From the NCBI RefSeq assembly GCF_963678635.1, contig NC_087068.1, positions 1,490,001 to 1,554,000 on the forward strand: a stretch of 64,000 bases of DNA. The letters run 5' to 3'. Below the pieces are notes generated by a model that saw only the letters and a program-made list of their open reading frames with translations, made no database searches and was not told the DNA's origin. Position 1 is the first letter of the stretch. Each line of letters opens with the position of its first letter. This DNA is from Symsagittifera roscoffensis (lineage: Eukaryota; Xenacoelomorpha; Acoela; Convolutidae). A program made the position numbers and the translations under genes. Positions 11,343 to 21,257 of this stretch are shown piece after piece.

Positions 11343-11591
11343 TTATATCGCCTCCTTCTCAATAGCTTCAAAAACTCTTTTCCTTAATGATTCATGGATT
11401 TCCGAATTAGCATTTCCAGACACAGACAACTCTGCTAGCTTTGGAGCTATACAATTTCGATAGCTGTCAAAATACGACGAACAGGGATCATTATTAGTGG
11501 AATTTCTGAGAAAATTAGTTGCAAACCAATCATTGAAACATTTTTCATAAGCCCACTTCAATTTATTACACTTCGCATCAACACTGTTCAT
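11343..11591 (-). CDS. TRIAP1/Mdm35 family mitochondrial intermembrane-space chaperone
   Basis: An 82-residue protein with a twin CX9C motif: C8-X9-C18 and C37-X9-C47. It has the family text KCFNDWFATNFL and DPCSSYFDSYRNC. Family members are imported by the Mia40 relay and bind PRELI/Ups proteins to carry phosphatidic acid or other phospholipids between mitochondrial membranes. Length fits the family (70-90 residues). I chose the ATG at 11591 over one 18 bases upstream because that earlier ATG sits across an acceptor-like TTTCTAG (minus strand, ending at 11600), so the mature 5' end is probably just ahead of 11591. It looks intact and is probably the first gene of a two-gene operon with the PDZ gene. 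Confidence 0.88.
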   Translation of the reverse strand: MNSVDAKCNKLKWAYEKCFNDWFATNFLRNSTNNDPCSSYFDSYRNCIAPKLAELSVSGNANSEIHESLRKRVFEAIEKEAI

Positions 11592-12360
11592 TATTTTATC
11601 TAGAAACAAAAAATGGATCCTTCAACTTCCGAAAAAAAAACATAAATGACGAAAAATTCTAAATTGTCTGCAAACCTAAATTTCAGAAAAACTCTCAATT
11701 ACAACAGAGGCCCTTCCGTTTAGTTACGGTAAGTGCACAATCCAAATTTCAGAAAAAAAACCATCACAACTTTACTTCTTGGCCAGATAATAATGACGCA
11801 AATATTTGAAAGACATCAATGATTTTTTTTGGTTACGAAGCAGTATTTGGACAACTGCGTATTCATACTCGTCAGTAAGCAGGCAAATGCTATACTGACC
11901 AATCAGAATCGAGACAAGGAAGAAATTAATAAATAACTGGCTCGTGACGCACCTGCGGTGCATCTGATTTTTGACAACTCGCATATATTGGATAAGCGAT
12001 CTGCATCTTATGAGTGTACTCTGACAGCACCCAATGAAAGGGTTGGTAATTTCAAGTTTTGTTAAATTTTTATATTCAAGTTTTTCTTTATTCAAGTTTC
12101 GGAAAAATTTAGTGAAGTTTTTTATATCAAAGCTATATGAACAATTTCAAAATTGAAATAAAAAAACTCATCTCGGAAACTAAAAGCAATTGAGGACTCG
12201 CAAATGGGCACAAGATTTGCAGCTGTTGAGAGTATTCTCCCAGTACCCAAGAGCGTTGAAAATTTCAAACTATGCGAACATACATAGGTACACAGAAAGT
12301 TTCTGATCTATAGGCTTCTCAGCCTCTGTCGATCATCTCCTTCTGTGGACGTCCAATTAT

Positions 12361-12777
12361 TCATTCGAGAAAGGATATCATATATGACTTTTCCCAGTGT
12401 TTATCCAGCCTCGATTCGAACAAGTTGAGGTGAACATTGAAAATAACAGACTCTGATAAGGGGTTCCAGTCGTTTAAGACTGCAGTAGTGAAGAAACTAC
12501 TCTCTAAGCAAGTTAGTGATTTTCTTGTTAACAATTTGCACAGGTTTTCACGAGAATTCCTTTCATTAATTGTAAACATTCCTTCAGTTGCTGTTACATC
12601 ATAAACACAGTCCGAGATTTTGTACACTTCTATCATACGCCCACGCTTTCCTTTGTACTCCAGGGTATTGAGCTTCAAAATTTTCAATCTTTCAAAGAAA
12701 GCTAATTTGCATAAGCTTGCGATTAATCTGGTTGCCCTCCGCTGAACAATTTCAATCGCTACTTTGTCTTTTCTCAT
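12361..12777 (-). pseudogene. LINE family 2 RT C-terminal domain
   Basis: Open for 138 codons. It reads IVQRRATRLI, ERLKILKLNTLEYKGKRGRM, IEVYKI, then SSFFTTAVLNDWNPLSESV and ESRLDKHW. This is the conserved domain after RT in CR1/jockey-like LINEs ('VQRRATR..RL..L.L.SLEYRR.RGDMIEVYKI ... F..RLDKHW'). The near-identical copy is at 40038-40454. It is detached from an intact RT. Confidence 0.8.
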
Positions 12778-13189
12778 AATTTGGTTTCACGACTGATTTG
12801 CGTATTCCAGATGCTGATTCACCAAGGTTTTGTAGAGAGTCGCCAATCTTTCCTCCGTTAACTTCAAAAATTGTTTCTTCATAATTGCAACCAAATTATT
12901 AGCTAATTTTGTTTCTTAGCAATATGTATTGGAAAAAATTTTTTGGAGTCGATGATGACCCCCAGGTTTTTCTCGTTTTCTCATTTTTCTTTGCTCAAAG
13001 TCTTTTGCCATATTGTGTATAATTTTTTTCTGTTGTTTTCATTTTGATAGGTTAAATTTCATTAATTTTTTATTGGAACACATTGAAAGTCCATTGGAAC
13101 ACATTCAGATCAGTCTGCAGTTCGTCTCTTTCTTCATCGGTTAAAATTGTTCTGTAAATTTTTGCACCATCTGCTTAAAGAAACATGTT

Positions 13190-13447
13190 TCAAGTGACTC
13201 CGTGTGTTAGGCTGACTGGTCTATATTTATTTGGATCGTTCTTTGAGTCCTTCTTATGTATCGTTATGACATTTGCACGTCTCCAATCCCGAGGAGTTGC
13301 ATCATTTCCCATAACTACCCAAGTTCCCATTATTTTTGAACTTTTATACTCAATGTTTTGGCTATTTTTTTCGAGTTTCAAAAAAATCTGTGCGTGCTCA
13401 TTATCTAGTTCAATTGATTTTGTGTCTATTTCAGAGAGTTCTTTCAA
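13190..13447 (-). pseudogene. LINE family 2 RT N-terminal fragment
   Basis: Reads RDWRRANVITIHKKDSKNDP and NKYRPVSLT, the opening block of CR1/jockey-type reverse transcriptases ('DWR.ANV.PI.KKG...NYRPVSLT'). It ends abruptly at the deletion junction near 13200. The preceding residues are degenerate. Confidence 0.75.
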
Positions 13448-13580
13448 AGTTATTTCTTCAGTGAGGAAAAATTCATCTGATATTTGATTTTCTTGAGTTT
13501 CTACAACGTCCCAGTTGCCTGGAGTTTCTATAGTAAAAAATGATTTGAAAAAGTTTGATAGGGTCTCAGCTTTGTCCTAT

Positions 13581-14029
13581 TTATACCCTCTGATACCTGT
13601 GACATTTGACCAGAATGTGAAAAATGCAATCTCTGCAGAATTCGAAATTTTAGCAGCGAGCCTTCCGGTGTGCCAGTCGGTCATATTTGGAAGTTTGACC
13701 TTGAGAAAAGCAAGAGCACTTAATTTTGGAGTGAAATTTAATTTTTCAAAAACTCGAATGGAGCCTGTCATGCACGATTTTCTCGCGATAACTGAAACCG
13801 AAAAAGAGAAATCAGAACAATCGAGTAACAATCGCGGGAAAGTTGCTAGATAAAACACTGGGAAATTGCTATTCGCAATTTCTGTCACAATAGAACGAGA
13901 GCAGAGCTGTCCCATCTGAAACATAGACAAGCGTATTCCCGAGAACTGGATTGTCATCACTCGACTGGATTATTATTTGAACTGAACTAGAGTGAACCTT
14001 CGGTGGAAAGGTGGACAGCTTGAGTGTCC
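13581..14029. other. Element-derived flank, no gene recognised
   Basis: The stretch at 13604-13650 (ACATTTGACCAGAATGTG ... CTGCAGAATTCG) matches 37081-37130 in direct orientation. The segment at 13577-13597 matches 41998-42018, which is retroelement sequence. Open frames on both strands here (113 codons plus, 128 minus) resemble nothing I know. Confidence 0.45.
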
Positions 14030-14560
14030 CAATGGTTCACGAGAAACTACATTCTAGAGTTAAAACTTGTCCTTGTCATTGAAACTGATAAACATTAAAA
14101 CTCATTTAGTTACATTATTTAATTCTCGAGTTGATTACCGACTGAAGTACTTCCCTTTCTTGAGCGTGCTACGATGTGAGTACTTAATTTAAATTTCTAG
14201 AGTGTGTTTTATGATTGTAATGTTGAGGTAATGCGAGTTTTAGGTTGATCCATCTGAAATGGATCAAAGTTCCACTGTCTAATAAAAAGTAACTTAACGG
14301 ATTGTTCCGACCCGGTTTTTAACGGCGTTCATGTATTTTGGGTATCTAGAGACCTAAGTATGGGGACGTTATTATTTCTAGAGTGGGGGGGATATTTTGG
14401 TAGTAGCCTTTAAGCTGTAACGGGTCGTAGTCTCATGTCACAAGCGAACCGAATTGGCTCCGACTGACTTGAGGTAGAAAAACACAAGAGATAGTGTCCC
14501 TGACTCTTGAGCCAATGCTTATAGGGCCTATTTTTCTTAAGCCTCATGTGTGACTACAGT
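14030..14560 (-). repeat. LTR-like copy, inverted relative to 37143-37640 and 43239-43740
   Basis: The reverse complement aligns over most of its length with the 3'-terminal regions of the minus-strand Element II copies. Shared landmarks are the palindromic TGATCCAT..ATGGATCA (here 14246-14266), AATAAAA-type text, GTGGGGG, AAGCTGTAACGGGTCG and GAGCCAATG. It is more diverged from those two than they are from each other. It could be a solitary LTR of an older member of the family. Confidence 0.5.
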
Positions 14561-14945
14561 AGACGAATGTTACAAGGATTGGTGATTATTAAGGATTAAG
14601 AACGTTATTTGAACGATTGAACAAAACGTGAAGGTTGAAGGATTCGGAAATTGCTAATTTTTTTTAAATTTTTGAAGTGATTACGTAACATTTCTGAGAA
14701 ACCTCAGAAACGGCCATTTTGGCAAAAAGGTCGAAGAAATACACAACAACATTAGTTGCACTGACGAAAACAACGAAGATTGTGAGAGAAAAACAACAGA
14801 GAAAAACAGAAGAACGTTCCGAGTTGCAACTATTTTGTAGCTGCAATAGTTGCAAGGCCGTTGCAGACAACGGTAAAGGGTGGATGACAGCCTTCCGGAT
14901 TACGAAGAAATTAAGATTAACGAGCTTGATTCAGTGGATTCAAGA

Positions 14946-17575
14946 ATCCGGAAGGGTTTCGGAACTGAGACTTTTATCCTTTTATATAGACTTTTAGCTT
15001 CTTGTTATGTCCTGAGTTGAATTTAATTAACAACTAGATCCATTTTGATAAGGATGAGAAGCTAGGAGTTTGGGGAAAGGGTTGATCCATCTTCGATGGA
15101 GATGATGATTTTTATCTACTGAACAAAAACAATAGTAAGATAATAAATAGTAGTAGCCCTGTTTTTAGGAGTGACCTCGTGGTCTGAGCATACTGAGACC
15201 CAGCCATGAGCTCACTATTCCTGCATGTAATTAAGTTAATTTGAGTGTTTTGACCGAAGCCGAAAGCAGTAACGTTTTTGTCGACCCGATGTTAGAAAAG
15301 ACCACCGAAAGTACTGGCTTGGTAGAGACGGTGAAAAGCATGCAAAGCTCTGTTTAGACGTTAGCCAGTCGTCTTAGGACTTAGTTTTGTTTTTCGTCGA
15401 TATGTATCTTCGGGGCAAATGTTACATACATGTTTTTATGGCGCTCCTGGCTGTTATTCTTTTTTAACATCATGACCGACAGAACCGTTAACGAGCACTC
15501 CGCGCCGAGCGGATGCTCACATTAACGCCCTTAATAGGCCTAAACCGTCGGGGCGGAAGGGTGGTTCGGAACGCGGAAGCCTTCCGGATTACCGTGAATA
15601 GCTTTTTAACCTAGTTAAGACCGAAAATTCACGAATCAGGAAGGGTGGGGGGATCGGCCATTCCCTCGTTCCCTGAGAGGTTTGTGACCAAAAACACTTA
15701 AAGATATATATAAAACCAAACAAAAAGTAGTATAGTACCCAAGAAAAACAAAAAACATAAAAAATAACCGAAAAAACCAAAAACAGTAAAAAAAGTAAAA
15801 AATCAGTAGAAATCATCCCCCCAGACAAGATGTGATCCGACCCCCCCGTTTGTTATTGATAGATATATTGTTGTTACAGGCATTTATATCAGTCAGGATT
15901 GTTACGATCAGTTTTGTAGCCCGTTTGTGAGGCTTGTACTGTAGAGTTATTTGAGCATTTAAGCACGTTAATGATAAATTGCGCTCAATCCGGAAGGGTC
16001 AGCTGATTTGCGCTCAATTCGGAGAGGTCTTGGGAGAAGACTGATCCGGCAAGCAGTACAAGGAGCAACAAGAAGGGGCTCAACGACGACAACAATCGAC
16101 TGTTGGGTATCGTTAACAAGTTTTGTATCCCTTTTGGTACAAAAATTAAGATAGTAATCTGTGGGGGGCTCGACAGTGCTGCACTGTAGTGACCCTTCAC
16201 CGAACTGCGAATATCCGTGTTAAGCATCTTAATTCGGATATTAAACAAACCCGGAGGGGTATAGTATTACTAATATTGTTACTTATATAGCCTATATTAA
16301 TAGTCTTCTATCGTTTTTCAGTGAAAAACATCGAAAACAGACCGGTTTTTAGGGTCAAAATAGCGATATTTTGATCCCCCCACAAGTCGCGATTTTTGAG
16401 ATATCGATATTTTTTGAAACGGAAAAAAGCGCTAAAGTAGTGTGTTACATCGTAACTGCACTACCATAATAAATAGAACCGGTTAAGTTTAGTTCGAAAG
16501 TGGTTGGAACTATTTTGGTACCGAAAACCGAAAATTCGTGATTTTTGAGAAAACGAAACACTATAAATGTAGAAAATTTTTTGAAATTTTTGAGTTACGA
16601 CAGTAAAAACAGTTGTTCGGACAACGTCCACTAGTGAATCTACAAGTTTTAAAACCCGCTACCCGAAAGCCTTCCGGGTTGCAGAGAAATCGAACTCAAC
16701 GTGTTTGATTTGGTGGATTCATCAATCCGGAGGGTTACAGGTAGCATAGTTTTTCGCAAATTTTTTCAACTAAAGCGTTTTAGATCGGGTCTTTTGCATT
16801 GAACTAGAAGAGTATAGGCCTTTTGAGCTCGGATCAATAATTTTTAGGTCGAAAGGACCAGATTTGCGGAAAAAGTTAGGCGGAACCTATAAGAGAGAAA
16901 ATTTTTCAGTTTAGAAAAAAGACGTTTTGGTTAATAACTTTGGAACTACTGGGCATATCGAGTTGATCTTGGTACCAATAGATCAGAAATAAGCTGAGCT
17001 TACTGATAGGACAAAATGTTCTCAGAAAAAAAGCGTGAAAATTTTTTGAGATTGTTTTTAGCAAATTCACCAATTTGTGAGGGTAGACCCTTCACGTTTT
17101 ATAAATTTCTTTTAGAAAAGCCCTTATACCCCTACTAAAAGGTAATAGCGGTTGAATAAAGTTACTTTAGGCTGTTCTAGACGAAAAGGGAAGGCTAAAC
17201 GCACAGCAAAAACTTAATCGAGCCGAAGTTAGGCGAGCGATAAGACCCTTCACCGTTAGTGTGAATTGTCAAATAAGAGGCTTAACTTCAATCCGGAAGG
17301 GTCTAGGAAAGTAGTACATACCCTTCCTAGTTAATTGAAAAAGCAAAATTGCATCGGAGAACGTATCCGGAGGGGTATAGGTTGAAAGAAGGAAATCTCC
17401 GAAAAGCTACTTTTACAAAACCAATAGGGAGGGGTCAAAATTTTTTTTTTTTCAAGTTAGGAGGGGTCCGAATCCGGAGGGGTCTTATAGTTGCTAATTC
17501 GGAGGGGTCCCAATCCGGAAGGGTCTAGATTTTGTTAGTCCGGAAGGGTCCTATTTGTGCCAATCCGGAGGGGTA
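14946..17575 (+). repeat. Cluster of about 16 copies of a 13-bp motif, ATCCGGARGGGTC
   Basis: Exact or one-to-two-mismatch copies start near 14946, 15554, 15635, 15988, 16017, 16250, 16725, 17291, 17365, 17425, 17458, 17472, 17497, 17513, 17538 and 17563, nearly all on the plus strand. The last seven fall within 150 bp. Several are preceded 45-65 bp upstream by the complement (CCTTCCGGATT near 14890, 15578 and 16668; ACCCTTC near 16190, 17250 and 17327), so they can form stem-loops. I recognise no known RNA family. The position in the leader upstream of Gag suggests a role in element RNA or transcription, but that is inference. Confidence 0.7.
15033..15445 (-). repeat. Left arm of a 0.4-kb inverted repeat (retroelement leader)
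   Basis: Reverse complement of 18372-18781 at roughly 95 percent identity by eye. It runs from the CCATAAAAACATGTATGTAACATTTGCC end through GATGGATCAACCC to the CAAAATG that is the candidate Gag start on the other arm. Here the homology stops right at that ATG, so no Gag follows on the minus strand. Confidence 0.85.
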
Positions 17576-18371
17576 TTATTTTATTAGAGGACTTAGGTAG
17601 ACAGAAGAAAGACTAAAGTGAGAGGTATTAGGTTATTAGCACACAGGCTAGGTATCAGTGACTGCACTGGTAACTTGCCTTTCAATAAGAACCAGACCAA
17701 AACAAAACAGGTCCGAACTCGGATATTCGCGACACTAAGTCTATATTAAAAAGAGCGTGATTCATTGGTGTGGATTGTAACATAATACGTTTTTGTGAAA
17801 AGTGGCTGCCCTGAGGATTTTAGTAGGTCTAGCTCGGGCAGTCCGAAGGCAGATAGGTAACCCAGTACTCGGTGGGTGCAATGGACGCCCACTTGAGAAA
17901 ATTACTGCCTTCAAAGTTTTGTCTGTTTGGTGCAGCACCGAGCAGGGAAAGTTTTTTCTTTAAAAGACAAGTTCGAGTATTGTACTGCGACCGGCTAAGA
18001 GTACATTACACATACGTTTTTTTTATAGAAACATTCATATTCTGTCATTATACATATTTTTTTTGATTTCAAATCAACATAAACTGTGCTTGATTGGGTA
18101 GTGAGTACACTATCTTTTAAATTGACTGATTACATCATATTGTGCTAGTTTTTAAATCGTACGACCGATAATCGGTTAGTGTGAATAAGTTTTATATAAA
18201 CTGTACTCTGATAACATACAGGGATTCGTGGTCACTATTTAATAGAATCTTGTTAAATTTATTGTGTTGTGTCATTATTATTGTTAATAAAACTATAAGG
18301 TTTCTAGCAATCGAGTTAAGTGTATAGGCATTAAGAAGTGACAAATAGAGAATGAGTCTAGACAAGTCAAG
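15446..18371. other. 2.9-kb spacer between inverted arms, no gene recognised
   Basis: Apart from the 13-bp motif cluster this holds a T-run at 17440-17452 and several short open frames without recognisable content (for example 17872-18066 plus, 15589-15828 minus, low-complexity hydrophobic). Base composition and motif content differ from the AT-rich left end. It may be the 5' LTR/leader of Element I, possibly two leaders head to head. Confidence 0.4.
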
Positions 18372-18781
18372 GATACCAAGCCATAAAAACATGTATGTAA
18401 CATTTGCCCGGAAGATACATATCGACGGAAAATAAAACTAAGTCCTAGGACGACTGGCTAACGTCTAAACAGAGCTTTATATGCTTTTCACTGTCTCTAC
18501 CAAGCCAGTACTTTCGGTGGTCTTTTCTAACATCGGGTCGACAAAAACGTTACTGCTTTCGGCTTCGGTCAACACACCCAAATTAACTTAATTACATGCA
18601 GGAATAGTGAGCTCATGGCTGGGTCTCAGTATCCCCAGACCACGAGGTCACTCCTAAAAACAGGGCTACTCTTATTGATTATATTACTATTGTTTTTGTT
18701 CAGTAGATAAAAATCATCATCTCCATCGAAGATGGATCAACCCTTTCCCCCAACTCCTAGCTTCTCATCCTTATCAAAATG
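18372..18781 (+). repeat. Right arm of inverted repeat; leader immediately before Gag
   Basis: Counterpart of 15033-15445. It contains TCCATCGAAGATGGATCA at 18722-18739, a half-palindrome shared with four other LTR-like sites in the window. The pyrimidine-rich ACCCTTTCCCCCAACTCC stretch follows. TGG at 18734-18736 could start a primer-binding site, but I cannot match it to a tRNA. The arm ends on ATG 18779, in frame with Gag. Confidence 0.75.
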
Positions 18782-18922
18782 AATCCAGATGTCAATAAGG
18801 ATGAGTGAACTAGAAAAAATGCAGTTCACATTGAAAGAGAAAGTCTGCGGGAAGAAATAAACCGCAATAGACAAGAAGTTGGCAGGAGCGAAAAACGCTT
18901 GAAAGAAAGAACGGACGAGCAT

Positions 18923-20659
18923 ATGGCCAAGAACTTGTCGCGAATGACAAGAGAGGCGGAACAGCGAGAGTTACGCTTAAGAGACGACATGGAGAAGTTA
19001 AGAATTCAGCAAGAGCAGTCTCTTGGGACTCTTGACACAAAGATAGACGCGATGATGGAGAGGCGAACTCAGGTTATCATGGATAGGTTGGACGGGCTAC
19101 TAAGCAGCAAGAGTGGACCAAAAGAAAGAGAACCGAACTCGGGAGGTCCCAGCAGGGAACCGAGGGTGAACTTCAATGAACATCAGAAGAGGAAGACGTA
19201 TGGATCCACTAGAGGCAGGGGCAGTTCATCAGGCTATGCCACAAGGGGTAATGGAGCATGGGGCCCGAACAGTAGAGCAAATTCAATGGGGAACAGACAG
19301 ACCTCTAACGAACGACCAACGCAAGGCACACTTGCGACTGGGAGAAGTGATTCCGGTAATAGGGGGCATGCAAGCCCGAGGAGGGGTCATGAGGACACCC
19401 AAGCGGGAAACACTCACGGCAACTCGGATTGCAGGGATGCACCGCATACAGAGCCTTTGACGAGGTGTGAGGACACTCAAGCGGGACACTCAAGGGATGC
19501 TACGGCAATGGCCACAGCATTTGAACCCCTAAACAGGTCTTTGGAGACATTCCTGACAAGGTTATCCAGAACCAATGAACGCAGTGAGAAGTCCAGAAGA
19601 GTCTTTAAGAAACCAAGATGCTATAAAGACGAATCTGATGGCTGTATTGATACCGTGAGAGAGGTAATGAAGCTGCATTTCGAGGAAGAGGACTTGTCGG
19701 AGAGACAGGAATGCAGTGCGCTCACCAGCAACTTGGAAGGGACAGCCATGAACTGTGTCATGGCCAAGAAGCAATATCAACGTGACACTGCTGAGAAAAT
19801 CTTCGAAATCTTGTTAAACCGTTTCGGATCAGGGTTGCAGGGGCACCACGCGATGATTCGCTTCGAGAAACGGAGGCAACGAGAAGATGAAACGATAGAC
19901 AAGTTTCTCGATGATTTGGAAATGCTGAGAAGACACAGCCAACCGGATGAGTCAAACCGAAGGATGAACCTGGCCGTAGCCTCAAAATTCATCGATGGTG
20001 TGAAGAATGATGAACTTCGTACGATGCTAGCAACGCATTACACACCTCTATCAACCAATGCGCCAACACCGGAGGAGTTGAGGCTCAAGTCAAAAAAGTA
20101 TCTTTTGTTGAAACCTCCTTCGAGATCTGGATACTACAAGAACAATTATGGCAATTTTAACAACGGACCAGCAAACCAAGGGAACAATTGGTACAAACCG
20201 AGGGATGATATGGACAAGAGACGCTCTTGTGCCAATTGCAGTTCAACGGACCATCATGTGTCAGCATGCCCAACTTACAAACAAGGCGTGAAAGCAATAG
20301 GCTTTAGCCTCGAGGACGAAGATGCGTCAGAATTGGACTATGAGAATTTCATGAGAGGAGTAATTGCGAAATTCGGCCCGAGGTGTTTCTGTTGCAACTT
20401 GGATGGTCATTTTAAATCAGATTGTCCGCAATTCTTGGATGCAGTGGCAGACATCAAGCATCCAAGACATGAAGAAGCTTTGTCAGGAGTGAAAGCCAGC
20501 AAGGCTCGACTTTTGAGTGAAGCGGAGGCACGCAGAAAGGATAAACCTCAAGAACTGGCGGAAGAAAATGCAAGCGGTAACAGAGGAGACACGTGGAACC
20601 AGCGAATGCGGCTGATGACTTCAAGATCGATTATAAGGCAGCCGCGAGGGATGCTCTAA
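18923..20659 (+). CDS. gag: Element I Gag polyprotein
   Basis: 578 residues from ATG 18923. An upstream ATG at 18779 in the same frame reads nine codons to a TGA at 18806, after which the frame is open into Gag, so the true N-terminus may lie there with one stop in between. Residues 1-60 are charged and coiled-coil-like. About 60-200 is Gly/Arg/Ser-rich with a doubled EDTQAG motif (19391 and 19469). About 205-400 resembles the Ty3 capsid region (FEILLNRFGSG..., DETIDKFLDDLEMLRR). Two zinc knuckles of spacing CX2CX4HX4C start at residues 436 and 488, implying RNA binding. It overlaps the next frame (-1) by 67 bases. Confidence 0.85.
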   Translation: MAKNLSRMTREAEQRELRLRDDMEKLRIQQEQSLGTLDTKIDAMMERRTQVIMDRLDGLLSSKSGPKEREPNSGGPSREPRVNFNEHQKRKTYGSTRGRGSSSGYATRGNGAWGPNSRANSMGNRQTSNERPTQGTLATGRSDSGNRGHASPRRGHEDTQAGNTHGNSDCRDAPHTEPLTRCEDTQAGHSRDATAMATAFEPLNRSLETFLTRLSRTNERSEKSRRVFKKPRCYKDESDGCIDTVREVMKLHFEEEDLSERQECSALTSNLEGTAMNCVMAKKQYQRDTAEKIFEILLNRFGSGLQGHHAMIRFEKRRQREDETIDKFLDDLEMLRRHSQPDESNRRMNLAVASKFIDGVKNDELRTMLATHYTPLSTNAPTPEELRLKSKKYLLLKPPSRSGYYKNNYGNFNNGPANQGNNWYKPRDDMDKRRSCANCSSTDHHVSACPTYKQGVKAIGFSLEDEDASELDYENFMRGVIAKFGPRCFCCNLDGHFKSDCPQFLDAVADIKHPRHEEALSGVKASKARLLSEAEARRKDKPQELAEENASGNRGDTWNQRMRLMTSRSIIRQPRGML

Positions 20660-21257
20660 ATAAAGTGCAGCAGGAATTGGTGACGAAAGAGATCGAACAA
20701 AAAGTGAAACTTGAACTGGAAAATGAGAAACTTCAGGAGCAACTGAATACCTTCGAAGCAACGGAGTTCGAAGAAACGAAAGCACCAAGCAGTTTGGGCA
20801 TGAAACTTAATGTGATCTCCGGTCAGAGGTTTGGCATGGTGCCGCAAGGAAGCAAGATGCAGTCGATAATCTCAGTGGCTGGACACCAGGTAATAAGAAA
20901 ACTGAGTGAACCATCCGAGTTCACTTTGATGCATTTGGACACATATGCAGATTATTTGAGGCAGGTGGAACCACGCACCGAGTCGAGAGCCGTGCGAGCA
21001 CTACTAACGACGGGTGGCCCTCGCGTGAAGAAACTTCATGGACGCTACCTAGAGGTCTATGGGCCGTATCAAGTGATGCTGAACGTGGATGGAATCAGTA
21101 TCTACACCAGGACTTATGTAACAACAGATGATGACCAAATGGGGCAGATCTATTTGGGTGAGGAGGAACTCAAAGTCCGCAGGATAGGCCATGACGCCAT
21201 GATGGAACAAGACGCAGTACACATTGGGTATGAAGCAGATGTGACCGATGGGAAAGA
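20581..21257 (+). CDS. Element I pol segment 1: coiled coil and region before protease
   Basis: Open in the -1 frame relative to Gag from just after a TAA at 20578 to a stop at 21282. No ATG lies near the beginning, so it would have to be reached by frameshifting, or the frame change is damage. Residues include a Glu/Lys-rich coiled coil (KVQQELVTKEIEQKVKLELE) and then a region I do not recognise (ending VHIGYEADVTDGKEW). In Ty3-type proteins the protease active site DTG/DSG would be expected at the end of this segment. I see none before the next frame takes over at about 21250. Confidence 0.65.

Larger units (their letters stand above)
11790..13580 (-). mobile_element. LINE family 2 (CR1/jockey superfamily), copy 1
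   Basis: A 5'-truncated minus-strand LINE related at high identity to 39626-41930. It keeps an RT N-terminal block (13190-13447), lacks about 0.43 kb of RT core that copy 2 retains, and carries the C-terminal domain at 12361-12777. Its 3' tail extends to about 11790, next to the upstream region of the TRIAP1-like gene. It contains about 150 bp (11875-12040) that copy 2 lacks. Confidence 0.7.

Noticed and set aside
13515-13853. Plus-strand 112-codon frame as a gene
   Set aside because: It overlaps the LINE end and retroelement flank, has no recognisable content and the opposite strand is equally open.
15589-15828. Minus-strand 79-codon hydrophobic frame as a small membrane protein
   Set aside because: It is low-complexity Phe/Leu-rich sequence from an A-rich stretch, with no start context or neighbour to support it.
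17425-17575. CRISPR-like array
   Set aside because: Repeats are only about 13 bp, unevenly spaced (14-39 bp) and variable. The context is a eukaryotic retroelement leader and no cas genes are present.
20581-20659. Programmed -1 frameshift between Gag and pol
   Set aside because: The frames have the right relation, but I found no X-XXY-YYZ slippery heptamer or obvious pseudoknot in the overlap. Because many other -1 changes are clearly damage, I do not claim it.
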